Assembly: GCA_027475525.1 (NCBI GenBank) | Contig: JAMWFC010000049.1 | Coordinates: 1,799,297-1,863,296 of the forward strand | Origin: Macrolepiota albuminosa | Lineage: Eukaryota > Basidiomycota > Agaricomycetes > Agaricales > Agaricaceae | Length of the DNA: 64,000 bases | Direction: 5' to 3' | Part shown: one piece after another, positions 1 to 11,788 of the stretch | Numbering within the stretch: position 1 is the first letter of the stretch | Layout: each line of letters starts with the position of its first letter | The notes under the pieces: generated by a model | The model's input: only the letters and a program-made list of their open reading frames with translations | Database searches by the model: none | What the model was told of the DNA's origin: nothing | Translations under genes and position numbers: made by a program

Positions 1-739
1 GTCAGAGCACAGATAATAACTAGAACGTTAAAATAGAATAAGCAGATTTAGATTCAGAGTTTCGAGATAAGACTTAAGGATGACTGAGATTTAAGACAAA
101 ACAACTGTGTTGATTGCCTAGAGACTTGTAACGAGGACAGAGTTTTTATATGTAGTTATGTAAAGGAGAAGTAAATAAGGAGCGATAAAGAATAGGAAAC
201 TGAATCAGTTTATGAGGTCATGTATGACGAGATAAGAAAAGGAAAAAGGAGAAAAAGGAGAATGAGAATTTGAATAAGGAGAAGTCGACGAAATTAGAGT
301 AAATCGGAAATCGGAATATACTTGGTGATTTTTCTGATTTTATTGACACCTAACCAATCCAAAGATAGAAATCTGAATGTCTTCCTGAAGCGTTAGCCAT
401 GGTCAGGTCAGCATCTTCAATGGCTTTACGCATGAAACTGTCTTTCTGCGCATTTGAAAAGCTCCGCATAACTCAGCCATTTCAATTTCTTGCACAAAAT
501 GCTTGATATACTAGCTATATGGATCATTATTTTTGGTGGTATACCCATTGAGGATTTTACAAGTACAAGTACATTACAAACTATACAAGAACCATGCAGA
601 ACGATTGCCAAGCCCCAGAGCCTCATTACCACGAGACATCATCATCTGAATCATTGCCTTCTATTCTGGAGCATCAAATAAGAGCCACCTGGAGGGACCA
701 CCACGTTGCGCTGGCTGCTACTTTCTGAGTGTGAGCGGA
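1..739. other. No supportable gene
   Basis: I see no convincing coding region here. The first 300 bases are purine-rich on the plus strand. Short open frames of 60-70 codons around 426-681 resemble no protein I know. It is probably decayed intergenic or transposon-derived DNA. Confidence 0.5.
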
Positions 740-1117
740 TCAACGCAGCTTGAGGTTGAATAGAACACCCAGATACTTATAGATCTGCATGGTCTTCATG
801 GGCTGAGTTGTTATGGTCCCATGCTTGTCGAGGTGCGTGAGGTGCAGATTTGGGGGAGCATCCTGAGCTGAATGTGGGAAGTCCATCAGGGCTAGTTTGG
901 TCAGTTCAAAGGGTAAATTATGTGAGTGATACCAATCGAAGCCACCTTGAGTGTGCTCCATCATGTCTGTTATTATTTTATGCATCTCATTCAGAAACTT
1001 TGTGACGGTGAGAAACATTGCATTGTCTACAAAGCCAATCGACGTTTCAGTGGTGCTGGAGGGGTGAGCGGTTAGTAACAAGGGTGCATTGTCAAATGCG
1101 ACATCATATGGGAACAA
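740..1117 (-). pseudogene. LINE (non-LTR retrotransposon) reverse transcriptase fragment
   Basis: A 125-codon open stretch on the minus strand reads like the middle of a fungal LINE reverse transcriptase. It contains GFVDNAMFL (the family usually has VDD, so the second catalytic aspartate appears as N), a GGFDWYHSHNLPFELTKLALMDF-like segment split over about 35 residues, and YKYLGVLFNLKLR, which matches the usual YKYLGV(L/I)FD.KL motif. No endonuclease, 5' end, poly(A) tail or target duplication was found nearby, so this is an isolated relic. Identification rests on remembered family motifs. Confidence 0.7.
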
Positions 1118-2513
1118 GCTAGAAAGTTGGTGAAAAGACCTTGCATGCCTGCCAGATTACTGGCTTTATTCTTATCATTTCTGGAAATAAGTCTTAAGCC
1201 TCAAAACCTCAGGAAGAATATGCTGGACATAAGCTTAGGCTGTATTATGGAAGCCGCCAATGTTGGAGATGGTTAATGGAATACACACCACAAAGCAGGA
1301 CTTGACTACATTAATGCAAGAGAGTTCTGCTATTGATCAACTTTTGGGCATCATTATCACGCTTTGTAAGTTGTCACCCATGCTTGCCAAGTCGCTGTAG
1401 TACTTGGTAGAAGTATTACTTGATAGTTCTGGGGCTTGCTAGTGTAGAATATGACCTTGAATTCCCACTGACTTTGATGACGAAAGGGATAATTATTATC
1501 TTGAATGCGTTTAATAATTTTGCAAAACGCCGAGGTTTTGAGGAATTATAATATTGAATGAGAATAATAATATTCCCACAAGTCGAGGTTTCTTAACAAA
1601 CTCCGGCCTAAGCAATTCACTCCCTGGGAATCACCGAGCCTTTGCCTATCAATTGCCTGCCTATTCTCTACTAAACTTGGGCTATTTATACTGTTTTTCT
1701 GGTGCACAGACCACTATCTACATATGACTCTTTGTCGGAAACTCTCCCACTTCCAGAACGTATTTGATAGTCCAATTTCCCTTTTGGGAGGCCTGTTTCA
1801 GTGCCACCCGTTCCACCATTCAACTTCTTGTTCCGCCATTCTTCCGGATGTTTTGGATTGCCACTTCCCCATTTGCTTGAGCTCCATTTAGCACGATCCC
1901 ATTCATAGATCCTTCTTTCCTCTTTTAGCACCTCCCTGCATCGCCTACTTCTTTTCTTTCCTCTTTCCGGTTATGTCAAATCAAACATTGACTGATTTGA
2001 TGATGAAATTGAGAAATTATAATATTGAATGACAATAATAATTTCCCAATTTCATCCTATTCCGTCCACTCTGCCAGCTTCCATGCTTCCCCTCCCCATT
2101 ATAGTGGTTAGACTATTGTTAAGCAGATAGTTTGAACTGGTCCCTGCCTGTTGTTCTGTACTTTTCTGTGTATTTGTTGGGATGTTTTCGGAGATACATT
2201 TTTGTTGAGACTGCTACCAGGAGGCTTACAGTTTTCAGCCCATAATTAAATGTTTATTTTGACTTCTGGTGCATGGTATGTCTCTGACTGCTGGTACAGC
2301 GTTGTATCATTGCCAACTTACCTTGCCCAGGCTCCTCCCCCCATTCCTACAACTGAAGATAAGCTGGAGGACATCCTGTCTGGTGCCTTGCCGATGATGG
2401 TAAGTGCGCCTGTAACAGGGTGAGTACTTTCTGACTTCTGCTGTGACTTAGCTGTGGTCTGAATTGTCCTCTCATAGCCAATAAAATGTGCTGGCACCCT
2501 TGGCGTGTATGCA
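1118..2513. other. Non-coding, AT-rich stretch with a diverged 35-40 bp duplication
   Basis: No gene can be supported. Two similar AT-rich blocks, about 1537-1575 and 2011-2045, share the core AATTATAATATTGAATGA followed by CAATAATAAT or GAATAATAAT. They could bound an old insertion, but no inverted ends or coding remnant support that. 2290-2513 is the 5' flank of the decayed gene that follows and may hide further exons. Confidence 0.35.
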
Positions 2514-3051
2514 GGTAAATGAGGAAATTGTGGCAGTGCAGGAAGAGGCCACTTGTGATGCCTAGGAGATCGGAAGGGCCTTGGAGCAGGAGCTTGCCCA
2601 GGAGATGGAAGCAGTTGCTGCAGAAAAGATGCCTGCAGCTGTTGGCAAGGTGAGGGCTTCCTGAGCCAGTAGCATTCAGAGTTCCACGCTACCAGCTAGT
2701 CAGGCAGGAACTCCATCAAAACCTGCCAAGGCCACAAAGAAAAACGTGAGTTGAATTCATTCTACTGCTGCCCTGGGTTGCTAATAAGTCTTTTAAAGTC
2801 TTGCAAGGGGAAGGCCCCTCAGTACATGGTAAGACTTTCTTTGCACCTACCTTGCACTGTGCTGACCCCTGCACTAGGCACCTACTCAGATGTCCTTTAC
2901 TGATGCCGAGTTGAAGGGCTTGCTGGTGCCACATCAGGAAGAAGCTGTCCTGGATCAGGGGATGGGTGCAGGAGTCTCCTTACTGGAAATGAAGGACAAG
3001 AAGATGGTAAGCATGGCAAGGAGGCAGGAATTCAAGGATTTCCAGGGGGTG
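2514..3051 (+). pseudogene. 5' exons of a decayed cysteine-cluster gene, split by element B
   Basis: Exon-like pieces alternate with short GT..AG introns. They are 2514-2649 (ends before GTGAGG, rich in E, Q and A, coiled-coil-like), about 2700-2745 (ends before GTGAGT), 2799-2828 (ends before GTAAGA) and 2878-3051 (ends before GTAAGT). The first exon has an in-frame TAG, so the gene is dead or badly decayed. The last intron starts at 3052 and contains element B (3096-37244). Its acceptor CCAAG lies at 37251-37255 and leads into a cysteine-rich exon. Removing B and one TTATC copy leaves an intron of about 55 bp, the normal size here. The exact donor phase is uncertain. I believe it is one of the lineage-specific Agaricomycete genes with a Zn2Cys6-like cluster. 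Confidence 0.5.
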
Positions 3052-3095
3052 GTAAGTGTCTTACTCTTCCTTTGGTGCACTTTCTCTGACTTATC

Positions 3096-3763
3096 TGTAA
3101 CCTAAGTTATGAGTTAGAACTATCTTGTGTGTATCACACAGTGCTAAATCAGACCGCAGTATCGGATTTGACTAGTACTTAGAGTGAAAACAAGATGTTG
3201 TCTTATGTAATACTTGTCAGGGGACTCCTTATTTCTTCCTTTTCTCACTCCTTATCTCTTCACTCTCCTTCCATTCATTCTCTTATTTCTTCTGACATTA
3301 TTTCATTTTACTGTTTCTATTCTTTCAACACTATCTGTCAGTACCACTCTCAGCCCTTGAGATGCTCTGGTTCTTTAGCCACCATTCAGACAAGTGTGGG
3401 CCCACTCAGCACCGCTTCCAGACCGCTTATATAAGCCAGAGTTTGCCAGAGTTTGCCCCTTATTTGTACAAGTGTTTGTGTAGGCAATTTTCGAGTTTTT
3501 AAGGTTTTGTTGTACTGTACAGTTGTTTCCCATGCTTCAGAGGCCCCAGAAGCATCCAACCTGGCATAGGGAATCCCTAGACTTGTTCTCTTTGGATCTC
3601 CCTCTGCCAGGTGAGTAGCTACCTTGATATTGTCAGTATATATTCTAATACACTTTGGATCTCCCTCTGCCAGCTGTGTGACTGAGCCACAGCCTCTAGA
3701 GGTTGCCCTTACAATACTCTACTGGACGTCGTTGATGCTAGCACTATGTGTGACTCTGTTACA
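3096..3763 (-). repeat. 3' LTR of element B, interrupted by solo LTR F1
   Basis: 3096-3214 plus 3719-3763 align with the 5' LTR at 37072-37244, with F1 and one copy of AATACT inserted between them. Net length is 164 bp against 173 bp for the other LTR. The difference is a 9-bp deletion near GTCGTTGATGC. Confidence 0.92.
3215..3712. mobile_element. Solo LTR F1 (family F)
   Basis: A 498-bp TGTCAGG...CTTACA unit is inserted in the B 3' LTR, with AATACT on both sides (3209-3214 and 3713-3718). It is homologous, in the opposite orientation, to the 518-bp unit at 14494-15011. It contains an internal direct repeat of the block CTTTGGATCTCCCTCTGCCAG, with starts about 66 bp apart. No internal coding region is present, so it is a recombined LTR whose parent element is absent from this window. 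Confidence 0.88.
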
Positions 3764-3775
3764 TACCCCCCAATG
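3764..3775 (-). promoter_or_regulatory. Polypurine tract of element B
   Basis: On the minus strand, ATTGGGGGGTA directly abuts the 3' LTR start TGTAAC. The same position is held by AATGGGGGGCA in A and CAAAGGGGGGCA in both C copies. It is the expected plus-strand primer for reverse transcription. Confidence 0.75.
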
Positions 3776-4120
3776 AGACCAAATACTCGGTCTTAGGAAG
3801 GAAGTTGGAGCGAGATGTAGGGTGCACAATAGTGCAAACACCCGATAAATAACACATGTATTGCGTGGCTGCCAGATGTTAGCATTTATTCGCAGCGTAG
3901 AGGTGTCATCTAGACACACTGGAAGTCAGTCCTTATCAGACAAGTGCGCATGTTGCGCCAGCAGTAGATGCAGTATGAATATGTATATATCAAAAATAAA
4001 AACAAAAATTGAGTGACCCCTCCTCTGGGTTCGCTGTATCTACACGCAACTCTGGAGTGCGTATCAGCTGAGATGTTTTGAGTGAATTACTCAGAGGTAC
4101 CTACACAACAAAATATGGGT
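3776..4120 (-). other. 3' untranslated region of element B
   Basis: This lies between the ORF3 stop at 4121 and the polypurine tract. No open frame or structure worth naming was seen apart from AT-rich sequence near 3970-4010. Confidence 0.5.
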
Positions 4121-7068
4121 CTAGGACCCATCCAGCAATGCTCCCGCACCCGCACCCATCTCAGTCACCGTTGACTCCTCCTCCAGTGTGACGTTAATCG
4201 TGGAAGGGGGAGGCACTGATTCCGTCCTCGGTGGGGTGATAGGCCCCTCGACTACAGGCATGTCCACCACCATAGACTCAGTTAGTGTGACGTTAATCGC
4301 TGAAGCTTTGGTGGTGATTGTACCATGCTCTGCCGTGCGTGACAGGAGATTGACCCGGTGTGGGTCCATGTCAGCCGTAGGCAGGTCATGCGCTGCCATG
4401 CGTTTTAGGAGGCGGACCTGGTTTGGGTCCATACCAATGAGATAGTAGAGGCCATTGGCCTCAGGATTTTTGGGAAGATGACTTTCCTTGTCGTGCTTGA
4501 ACATAAGACAATAATGATCGTCTTTGGTCATCTCCCGCCAGCCATCCCATTGTGGGATTGCGGAAGGGGTACCGTACTTGTTCAAGCGCTCCATGCGCTT
4601 GTCATTGATGTTGCGGAAGATGTCCATAGACATTGTGGGGGCGTGGAATTGCTGTTCCAGGAAGACCACTCCGTATGTATACACGTGGTCCATCCAGTCG
4701 GCAGGTATCCGGTTGTGCAGTAAGACACGTAACACGTCGTCGTCCGAAAAGTTCTGTGCAAATTCGTCTGGTATGTGCACAGGGTGAAGTTCTAGCTGGG
4801 GCCCTCTCTGGGGCTCAAACGGCTGGTCTGGGAACATGGCATTGTAAGAGGCAATAGCCTCGCAGTAAAGACCTGGGCAGGCCATGACGAGGGTCATGCG
4901 CCACATGATCACGGGCTTGGCTGCACTGTTAGCGCAAAGAGCTCGGCATAAGGCGAACCCAAAGAGGGTTCGCCAGTGCATGTGGTAGGCATGATCAACC
5001 GCAATGCCTTGATATGTGTTTTCCAACCCCGGACGACCAAAGATCAGCGCGTACTGCGCAAGCTGATCCAGGTCAAACAGTGTGGAGGAGTCTTGAGTGT
5101 GCATTACGCGCAGCGCAGTTGAGCTGTCTTCTTTCGTGTGCAGGAAGCACCCCGGAATGTGTCGGCGCTCGACAAGCGCAAGGTTGTCTGCCCCCTGAAT
5201 TGGGTTGACAAGGTTTTGGTAGCATGGGTCCTTCATCAGGAGCATCATTGTTCGGTCATGTAGTGACTCATCTGTTTGCTGAGCAAACATCTGAAGCTCC
5301 GTGATGAGGAGGTAGGCGGTAATATGTTTGCAACGGGAAGCATGCTCGTTCAAATAGTATTTGTAGAGCTGATCCAGCTCTAATGGCATGCAAGGAAGGC
5401 TGCAAGGAGAGTACTTGTAAACAACGCTGGCAGGAATGCCAGCATGGTGCCCAGAAGAAAACTCATATGCCGCTGCCCAGTTGGCCTCGGCTCCCAACAG
5501 CACGGTATTCAAATGATACGAATAATAAGTGCAGTGGCTGAGTGCTCCTCTGAAGCACAAGTTTGTTCGCTCGATATCGAGCGGTCCCCACACCTTCACC
5601 CCCAATCCATCGGAAATTCTCCCCAAAAACTCATCCTTGGACCTCTGTTTGAGGGCCTGCAGCTCCTTGGCGCGATTCGCCTTCTTCTTTGCAATGCGCT
5701 TATTGCGCAATACTCGCTGGAATCGGTCCACTGCCGATTCCCCTTCCTCTGCCTCCTCCTCATGCTCCGAGCTCGACTCTCCATAGTTGCTCTTGTTGGA
5801 TAAGGAGGCCACGGGTGCTTTGCCTTTTTCAGGCATGGAACAATTCTTTGAGGTCGCCACCAGACCGTCATATTGCTTGGGAGAGTGAGGGTCGGTGGTC
5901 AAGACAACCACAGGAAAGTGTGCCTGCAGTGCCAGCATGGTAACAGGCAACAAAAACAACATTGAGACCTTCCCAGCCTGTGCAGGAATGCCAGCCGGGA
6001 ACTCTATTACCTCCAGCTTGGAGGCATCAAGAGGAGGCTTACGGCCTCAACGTTGGCGTACTGATCCCGACTTGACCAGGGCAGAAGATCCGAACAGTGG
6101 CTGAGCCACCAGAGGGGCAGGCGCATTTCGTGCCAGAGTTCTCCCTCCAGGCTCAGCTCGAGGAATAATGGTAGTGGGTGCTCTTGGCACCACAGCAACG
6201 GTGTTGGGCCCCCTAGGTGGGGCCCAGGATGATGCAGTTTCCCGCTGACCCAGGGACAGACCTGCCAAGGGTTCACTGACTGCAGCCAGCGACTCTGAGG
6301 AAGCCTGAGGGCCTGACTTGGGTAACCATGATGACAAAGCCACGGGCTGAGCAGGCTGCTCATGGCACGCGAATTGCGCGTCTGATGGCATCCTTGCCCA
6401 TGGAGGGTCGACCGGTCGACTGGGCTGATATTTAGCCCTCTTGACCTCGGCGGTCAATTCCTCAACCGTGGTGATTTTGCGCTTAGATGTGCGTTCAATC
6501 TGTTCCAGCGCTGTGACGCGCTGCCTCTTCATCAACTCAATCTGGTCGAGCAATCCCTCCATCACCATCACGGCCAGACTGTCCTGCAGGAAGGATGCAG
6601 TTGCAGGGACTGGCTGTCCTGCTGCTTCCAGTCTGTCCAACAGCACGTCTGACACTGCTAACCTCTGCGCTTGTGGCGCAGGCTCCCCACATGACTCTGT
6701 CATGGGCCAATGCGCCCATGGTACTGACGGCAGCCCCGTCACCACACCCGCATACGTCGGATGCGACGCAGCCAAGCGTGACGACGGTTCCTGGTAGTAG
6801 CGCTTGCGGCACATGCTGTCCTCCAGGCGCCCATAGCGCCCTTTGTTGTCGACCTCCATCTCTTGCAAGTGGAGGGGCATCTGGTATGGAAGCAGCTTGT
6901 CACAGCCTGGATAGGCCACGCCCGCTGACTGAAACTGGCTTGCCACCGGATATGGCAGCTGCCTCTGGTACTGATTAGAATAATCTCGTTTTGTATATTC
7001 AGAGGTCTTCCCCCTCCACTAGAGCCTTGCTGGCTCTTATCACCCTCTTGCGGCCCCCAATAGGCCAT
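4121..7068 (-). pseudogene. ORF3 of element B (about 980 codons, broken)
   Basis: This is the third ORF of the A/B/C lineage, lying between integrase and the polypurine tract. The likely start is the ATG at 7068 (MAYWGPQ). There is a frameshift near 6950 and an in-frame TGA at about 6044-6046; the rest is open to TAG at 4121-4123. Blocks shared with A and C are an EMEVDN motif near the N-terminus, a coiled-coil stretch with FLQDSLAVMVMEGLLDQI and QRVTALEQ followed by basic clusters, an NYGESSSEHEEE acidic patch followed by KKANRAKE, then DGLGVKVWGPLDIERTN, YKYSPCSLPCMPLELDQL, WRTLFGFALCRALC and PGLYCEAIASYN, and near the end WDGWREM and GLYYLIGMDPNQ. No signal peptide, membrane anchor or enzyme motif fits the family alignment. 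Function is unknown. Confidence 0.8.
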
Positions 7069-7230
7069 TACAATGAGACATGTATGCTACGTGTATTGGG
7101 ACTGAAGGAAGCAAAAAAAAAAACAATCTCCCAACTCCGCTAGTGGTGGAAACAACTACAAACACACGCTACCCGGCCTCTCACCAGCTATCAAAGTGGA
7201 CTTCATCCACATTCCACCACCACATGTGCG
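7069..7230 (-). other. Spacer between integrase and ORF3 in element B
   Basis: A 162-bp non-coding spacer containing an A11 run at 7114-7124. The equivalent spacer is 191 bp in A and about 230 bp in C1. Confidence 0.5.
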
Positions 7231-8093
7231 TTATGCGTGTTTTGCTAGCTGTTGAGGACGTTTCACGCCCTGCAACTCTAGGTATCTGTCCATCGCTGCA
7301 AGGTCTTTGCAGTTCACTAGCGGTTCCCAGTATCACCTAAGCTCCACCTTACCTCGAATTTGAGGTTTCTCTTTGTCCACCGATGACCTATGAGGTCATC
7401 TACAAACCACTCCTGGTCATTGCCAGTTCCAAAGTCATACGGCTCTGGAGTTGCGCAATTAGGAAAGAGCACATCACTACTAGCCATATACGGTTGCAAC
7501 AGCAACATGTAAAACTTGGGAACTATCCTGCGCGCTTGCAGTGCATGGGGTAGTTCCAGCACATAGTTAGACGTGCTTGGCTCCGCCTTAAGGACCCTAT
7601 ATGGTCCAATCCACTTTGGACACAACTTACTCGCCCTGCCTTTTGGCAGGTTCAAGTTCTTCATCAAAAGGTACACTAGGCTCCCTTTATTGATGTCCGG
7701 CTCATCATGTCTGCAATTGTTTGCATGCTTGGTCTGCCATACACGCGATTCTATAATTGCATCATGGGCATCTGCCAAGTTCCCTAGCACGTTGCATGCA
7801 AACTGCTTTACTCCCACATGAATAACTTTGTCCGTCCAAAGTTCACAAATCATGGATGGCATGTAGCCATTGTTGAGTTCAAAGGGTGAATACCCTGTAG
7901 TTTCCAATATGCTCGCGTTTATTGCGAATTCCATGAGTGGACATCTATCCACCCAGTCCTTCTGATCAGGACATATGAACGCTTGCAGTATTTGCGCGAT
8001 ATTTCTATTCGCACGTTCTGATTGACCATCTGTTTGCGAATGAAACGACGTTGACATGAGCAACTTTGCTTCTAGCAGTTTGTGCAACTCCTT
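7231..8093 (-). pseudogene. Element B integrase, C-terminal half with chromodomain-like tail
   Basis: This continues the integrase interrupted by A at 8093/19697. It starts KELHKLLEAKLLMS, passes the third catalytic residue in QTDGQSERANRN, the GPY/F-type module (LCPKWIGPYRVLKAEPS) and a tail reading EWFVDDLIGHRWTK..LKFEVRWSLGDT. A one-base frameshift near 7325 separates the tail from WEPLVNC, A-A-M-D-R-Y-L-E-L-Q-G and the stop at 7231-7233. The tail has the VxxIxxHR, VRW.xGD.TWE pattern of a chromodomain, which in chromoviruses is thought to target integration to marked chromatin. The chromodomain call is inference. Confidence 0.85.
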
Positions 8094-8287
8094 TGTAACG
8101 GCCCACATGTATATATTGTGTTACCTATCTTGTTAGTATGCGACATGACATCACAGTTATACTAGTATTTATAGTTATTTAGGAGTTAGTTCCTTTTTCT
8201 TGTGTTACATAGCTGAAATCGAGACGCTAGTCTGATTCACTCGTGTGACTAAGGACTTGGAATTTCCACTACTGTAACTACGTTACA
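8094..8287 (+). repeat. 5' LTR of element A
   Basis: A 194-bp direct repeat of 19503-19696, with TGTAACGG...GTTACA ends. It is short compared with most gypsy LTRs, in keeping with B (173 bp) and C (191 bp). Confidence 0.95.
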
Positions 8288-8310
8288 TTTTTTTGAATCT
8301 TCTGGTTCTC
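8288..8310 (+). promoter_or_regulatory. Leader motif at the primer-binding position of element A
   Basis: Directly after the 5' LTR comes T7 GAATCTTCTGGTTCTC. Elements B and C have related sequences at exactly this place (T6 AAATCTTCTG and T6 GAACCTTTCGGGTTC on their own sense strands). It does not begin with TGG, as a primer-binding site for an intact tRNA 3' end would. Its conservation suggests a priming or packaging role by an unusual primer. Confidence 0.5.
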
Positions 8311-8416
8311 AGCTATCAGCTATTGGCACTCTGTCGAACTTGTCGAACTTTATCAGCTTCTCTGCTTCTTACACAGCCACTTTAAAAAACTTTCTGTCAA
8401 GAATACTCCCTCCGAC

Positions 8417-11287
8417 ATGGTTGATCCTCGTGGAGATAAAGCACCTGACGTGTCCAGCTTGGACAGTGGACAGCGTGTGGAAATGACAACGAAGTCATTG
8501 ACATACTTACCACTGTCTAAGCGCGACGAAGGGCGAGAGCCCTCAACCTCGGTCCCTAGTGAAGGGTTTGGAATGCCAGGGGGCCTGTTGGTAAAGCAGA
8601 TGAAAGGAATCCTGACCCCGGCCCCTGGAGGTGACAGTCCGATAGCCATGTCAACTGGGGCCAAGGTGGGTCCAGCTGGACCCGAGAGGAAGCAGACAGT
8701 ATCTTTTTGGGCAACGGGGCCCAAGGACCAGGCGTCGGGGGTGCTGCAGCCTGAGGAGGTATGCCTAGGCACCGGCACGGTGGAGAGCTCGCCGTTTTGT
8801 CCTTCCAGGGCAGAGCAAGGAGGGGGCAAAGGTAGGGAAACACCCCCACATACGAGGTCAGGAGCACGCTATGGGACGTCTGTAGTGCGAACGAGGTCCG
8901 CGTTGCGTCACAAGGTACGCACCGGAGTCAAAAGTGAGCCCGAGGGGGAGGGCGATGTTGCTGCATTGAGGGTGAAGGCTGAACAGGAAGGGGACGGCGT
9001 GGGTTGCCGAGCATATGTGGAGGATGCGTCCTCAGATGAGGAGGAGCAGGACAGGGTATCGTCCACGCTCAGAGTGCAACTGAAGATTGTACTTGCAAAG
9101 TATCTGCAGGTGACAAAGGAGACGATGCAAGCGCGCCTGCAGCTGTATGTGGTAAAGCACATCTAGATGATGAGGCGCTGCCAGCAGGCAGTGCACCCTG
9201 AAGAGTTAGAAGGGTATGTTGAGCTGTTTGCTCAAATCTTCGAGCTTGAGTTGCAGCAGTACCTTGAGCAAAAGAGGATGAGGAGTAGTACGGCGTCTAC
9301 TTCAACAAGCTCGGTGGGATACGACTCCCTGTGGTTCAATCGTACTCCAGCAATAGAGGAGGCAATGGAACTGCTAGAGGCGCCCAAGAAGGCTGACGAG
9401 TCTCAGGAAGACTTTGTTCAGCGGCACGCTGCTGCCAGCAGGCAGAGATACTCAACGGGGATGGATAATGAGGGGGAGTCAACAGTCAAAACGTTGACAC
9501 AGGATGTAGCAGGAGGTGTGAGGAGTGAGACGGGGGCGGAGTACTGCCCAGTACAGGTTGAAGGAGCCTTAGACTCTGGGGAAGAAGCAGAGTCACCACA
9601 GGTGCAGGTGGAACAGCTGGGGCTGGGGAGGCCAGTGAGGCCAGTGGAGCCGCGGCGGAACCAGCGGGTTCTGATGGCCAATACTATGGCTGAGCAAGTC
9701 AACTTCCAGAGAATGAGGAACCAGGACCTCCAAGTTTGGGGGGAGTCGCGGGTGGATGATCAAGGCATTGTGTTTAAAGGCGCTAATGGCGTGATGCCTG
9801 TGGATAATATGCGTCGGCAGTATGTGCAAGGGCAACAGGCCAGGGGTGGCCCAAGGCATGATAGCACAATACGCAGAGAGGTCAGGGGCGAGAGTCGCGA
9901 GTCGACCAGCCAGCAGGTGGCCAGGGGGCAACAGCAGGGGAGCACTGCAGTGCCACCTGCTGCGCCTGAGGCACGGGAGAACACGCCTGGGATGAATGAG
10001 GCGGCCAGGGCGCATAGGGAGAACATGCACAATCGGTTGATCCGCCTGGTGGATGACGCACTGGGGGCATGTTTCAATTTCCCTGACAGGCTTAAGCCCC
10101 GTAGATCGGAGGCAAAGACTATACGGTCTTATACTGGGGGTTACCAGTTCTCGCAGCTCGAGGACTGGGCCATTGACGTGTGCTATCATCTGGCAGCATG
10201 CCGCTATGAGGGAGATGATATGGATTACAAGAGAGTGTTTGTCTTGCAGGAGTTCCTGGAAGGAGAGGCGAAGGCATGGTATCGCCACCATATTGTGCAT
10301 ACCAATCGAACGGTCCAGGAGTGGACGTTCAAGGATGTCCTCATTGGACTTTACAATAGGTTTGTGAGCCTGTCAACTATGCAGGATGCGCATGAGGCCT
10401 TTCAGAAGGCGCAGTATAGTGAGAAGACAGGCGTGCAAGGGTTTTATGATGTGCTTCGGGAGCACGCTCAGAATATGGCTGTCTACCCAGATGAGTATAC
10501 CATACATGAGGCGTTCCTGGATGGATTGCCCTCAGAGATGAGGAGGTCGCTGATCCGCGACGATAATTTGTCTCCAGAGATCAATACCATGGATAAGTTT
10601 TTGGCATATGCTGTACGATACAAGCAGTCGCTGAAGACAGTGATGCACTACAAGCAGCGGATGACGAGGCGGCAGACACCTCAGTGGACGGCTGATAAAA
10701 TTGGCATGTTTGTGATGCGGCAAGCTGACTTGGTGTTGGGTAGCACCCTGCAGAATGTGGTCCGTGATGATAGAAAGATGAATAGGGCTGCCCAACAGGG
10801 AGGTGGGGATGAGAAGCCACAAGAGGATCGGGCCAAGAACAAGGGAAACGTGCAGGGACAGGGACTGCTGCGTAAAGACGAGGGTGGAGGCCCGAGGGCG
10901 GGGCCAAAGATCATGAGTAGGGCAAGAACGCCTGGAGTCCAGCAATGCTTCAACTGTGGAGCACACGATCATTTTGCAAATTTTCTGAAGTGCCCTCAGT
11001 ATAGGCCGCGGGACCATGTGCAGCTTTGAGCTGCCCATACGGTGGATGGCAGTGATGGGGAGACCAGTGAGGCTGGTAGCGGGCCAGGAGGGGACTCGGA
11101 GGCCAAATTGGCTGACAGCAAAGCGAGTGATGATGAGCACGCGGTGGAGGAGGATGATGAGTTGGTGACTGTAAATGTGTACGCCAATGATTACTATAGT
11201 CGCGATAGCAACTTGGAACACCTGGTGGTGCTCACGGACTACCCAGAAAATGAGTATGATCGTCCGAAAGGGGACCAGCGCGTGTGA
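8417..11287 (+). pseudogene. Gag of element A
   Basis: The structural polyprotein starts at ATG 8417 (MVDPRGDK). An N-terminal domain contains the lineage block SSDEEEQDR..STLRVQL followed by ARLQLYVVKHI. A capsid-like part follows (FSQLEDWAIDVCYHLAACRY, AKAWYRHHIVHTN, VQGFYDVLREHAQNMAVYPDEY) and then a nucleocapsid knuckle CFNCGAHDHFANFLKC. That knuckle has six instead of four residues between H and the last C, so it is non-canonical next to B and C. In-frame stops are at 9164-9166 (TAG), 11027-11029 (TGA) and 11285-11287 (TGA). The first TGA aligns with an arginine in the C copies. The acidic segment 11042-11280 links Gag to protease. Particles would form in the cytoplasm if it were intact. 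Confidence 0.85.
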
Positions 11288-11788
11288 ATGCGTCGAGTAA
11301 CGCTGCATAAGGCCTCGACAAAACTGAGTCGCTCGAGATATAGGCGAGATGAGAAGGCGTGTCTGGTGACATACGTGAATGTAAATGGTAGTCCTGCATG
11401 GATGTTGTGGGACTCAGGAAGTACCACATTGGGAATCACACCCCAGTTTGCGCATGTGCACCAGATTCGCGTTAACAAATTGGAGGAGCCCATAACTCTC
11501 CAGTTGGGGACAGTGGGCAGTAGGTCAGTAGTCCAGTTCAGGACGAAGGCCAAGGTGGCCGTGGGCGGGGTGTCCACAACAGAGTACCTCAATGTAGCGA
11601 ACTTTGATCGCTATGACATGATTATTGGTACGCCATTCATGTGCAAGAATGGAGTCCTACTGGACTTTAGCAAGGATGAGGTAGTTGTGAATGGTGAACA
11701 ACTGAAGGCAGAACGAGTGGTCTTGGAAGACACAGATGGACGTCTGCACTGACAGAGGGCAACCAAGAAGCGCCGCGACGAGAACTGA
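11288..11788 (+). pseudogene. Aspartic protease (retropepsin) of element A
   Basis: Same frame as Gag. The active-site motif LWDSGSTTLGITPQF is intact and the flap and core region NFDRYDMIIGTPFMCKNGV is clear. A retropepsin acts as a homodimer to cut Gag and Pol. One premature TGA at 11750-11752 replaces an arginine seen in C2. The frame ends with a second TGA at 11786-11788 that is shared with B and C2 and is treated separately as a putative readthrough stop. Confidence 0.85.

Noticed and set aside
1537..2045. AT-rich duplicated blocks as ends of a transposon
   Set aside because: They are direct, imperfect and without target duplication or internal coding sequence.
5900..5962. MLFLLPVTMLALQAHFPVVV in B ORF3 looks like a secretory signal peptide, suggesting an envelope protein
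   Set aside because: The block aligns inside ORF3, with ESKL..FPAD and LQFVLPELLPTP in A, far from the true start; A and C have no hydrophobic N-terminus and no copy has a membrane anchor.
11750..11752. First TGA in the A protease as a second recoding signal
   Set aside because: C2 has CGA and B has no stop at this position, and the next base context is CAG; it is an ordinary CGA to TGA loss.
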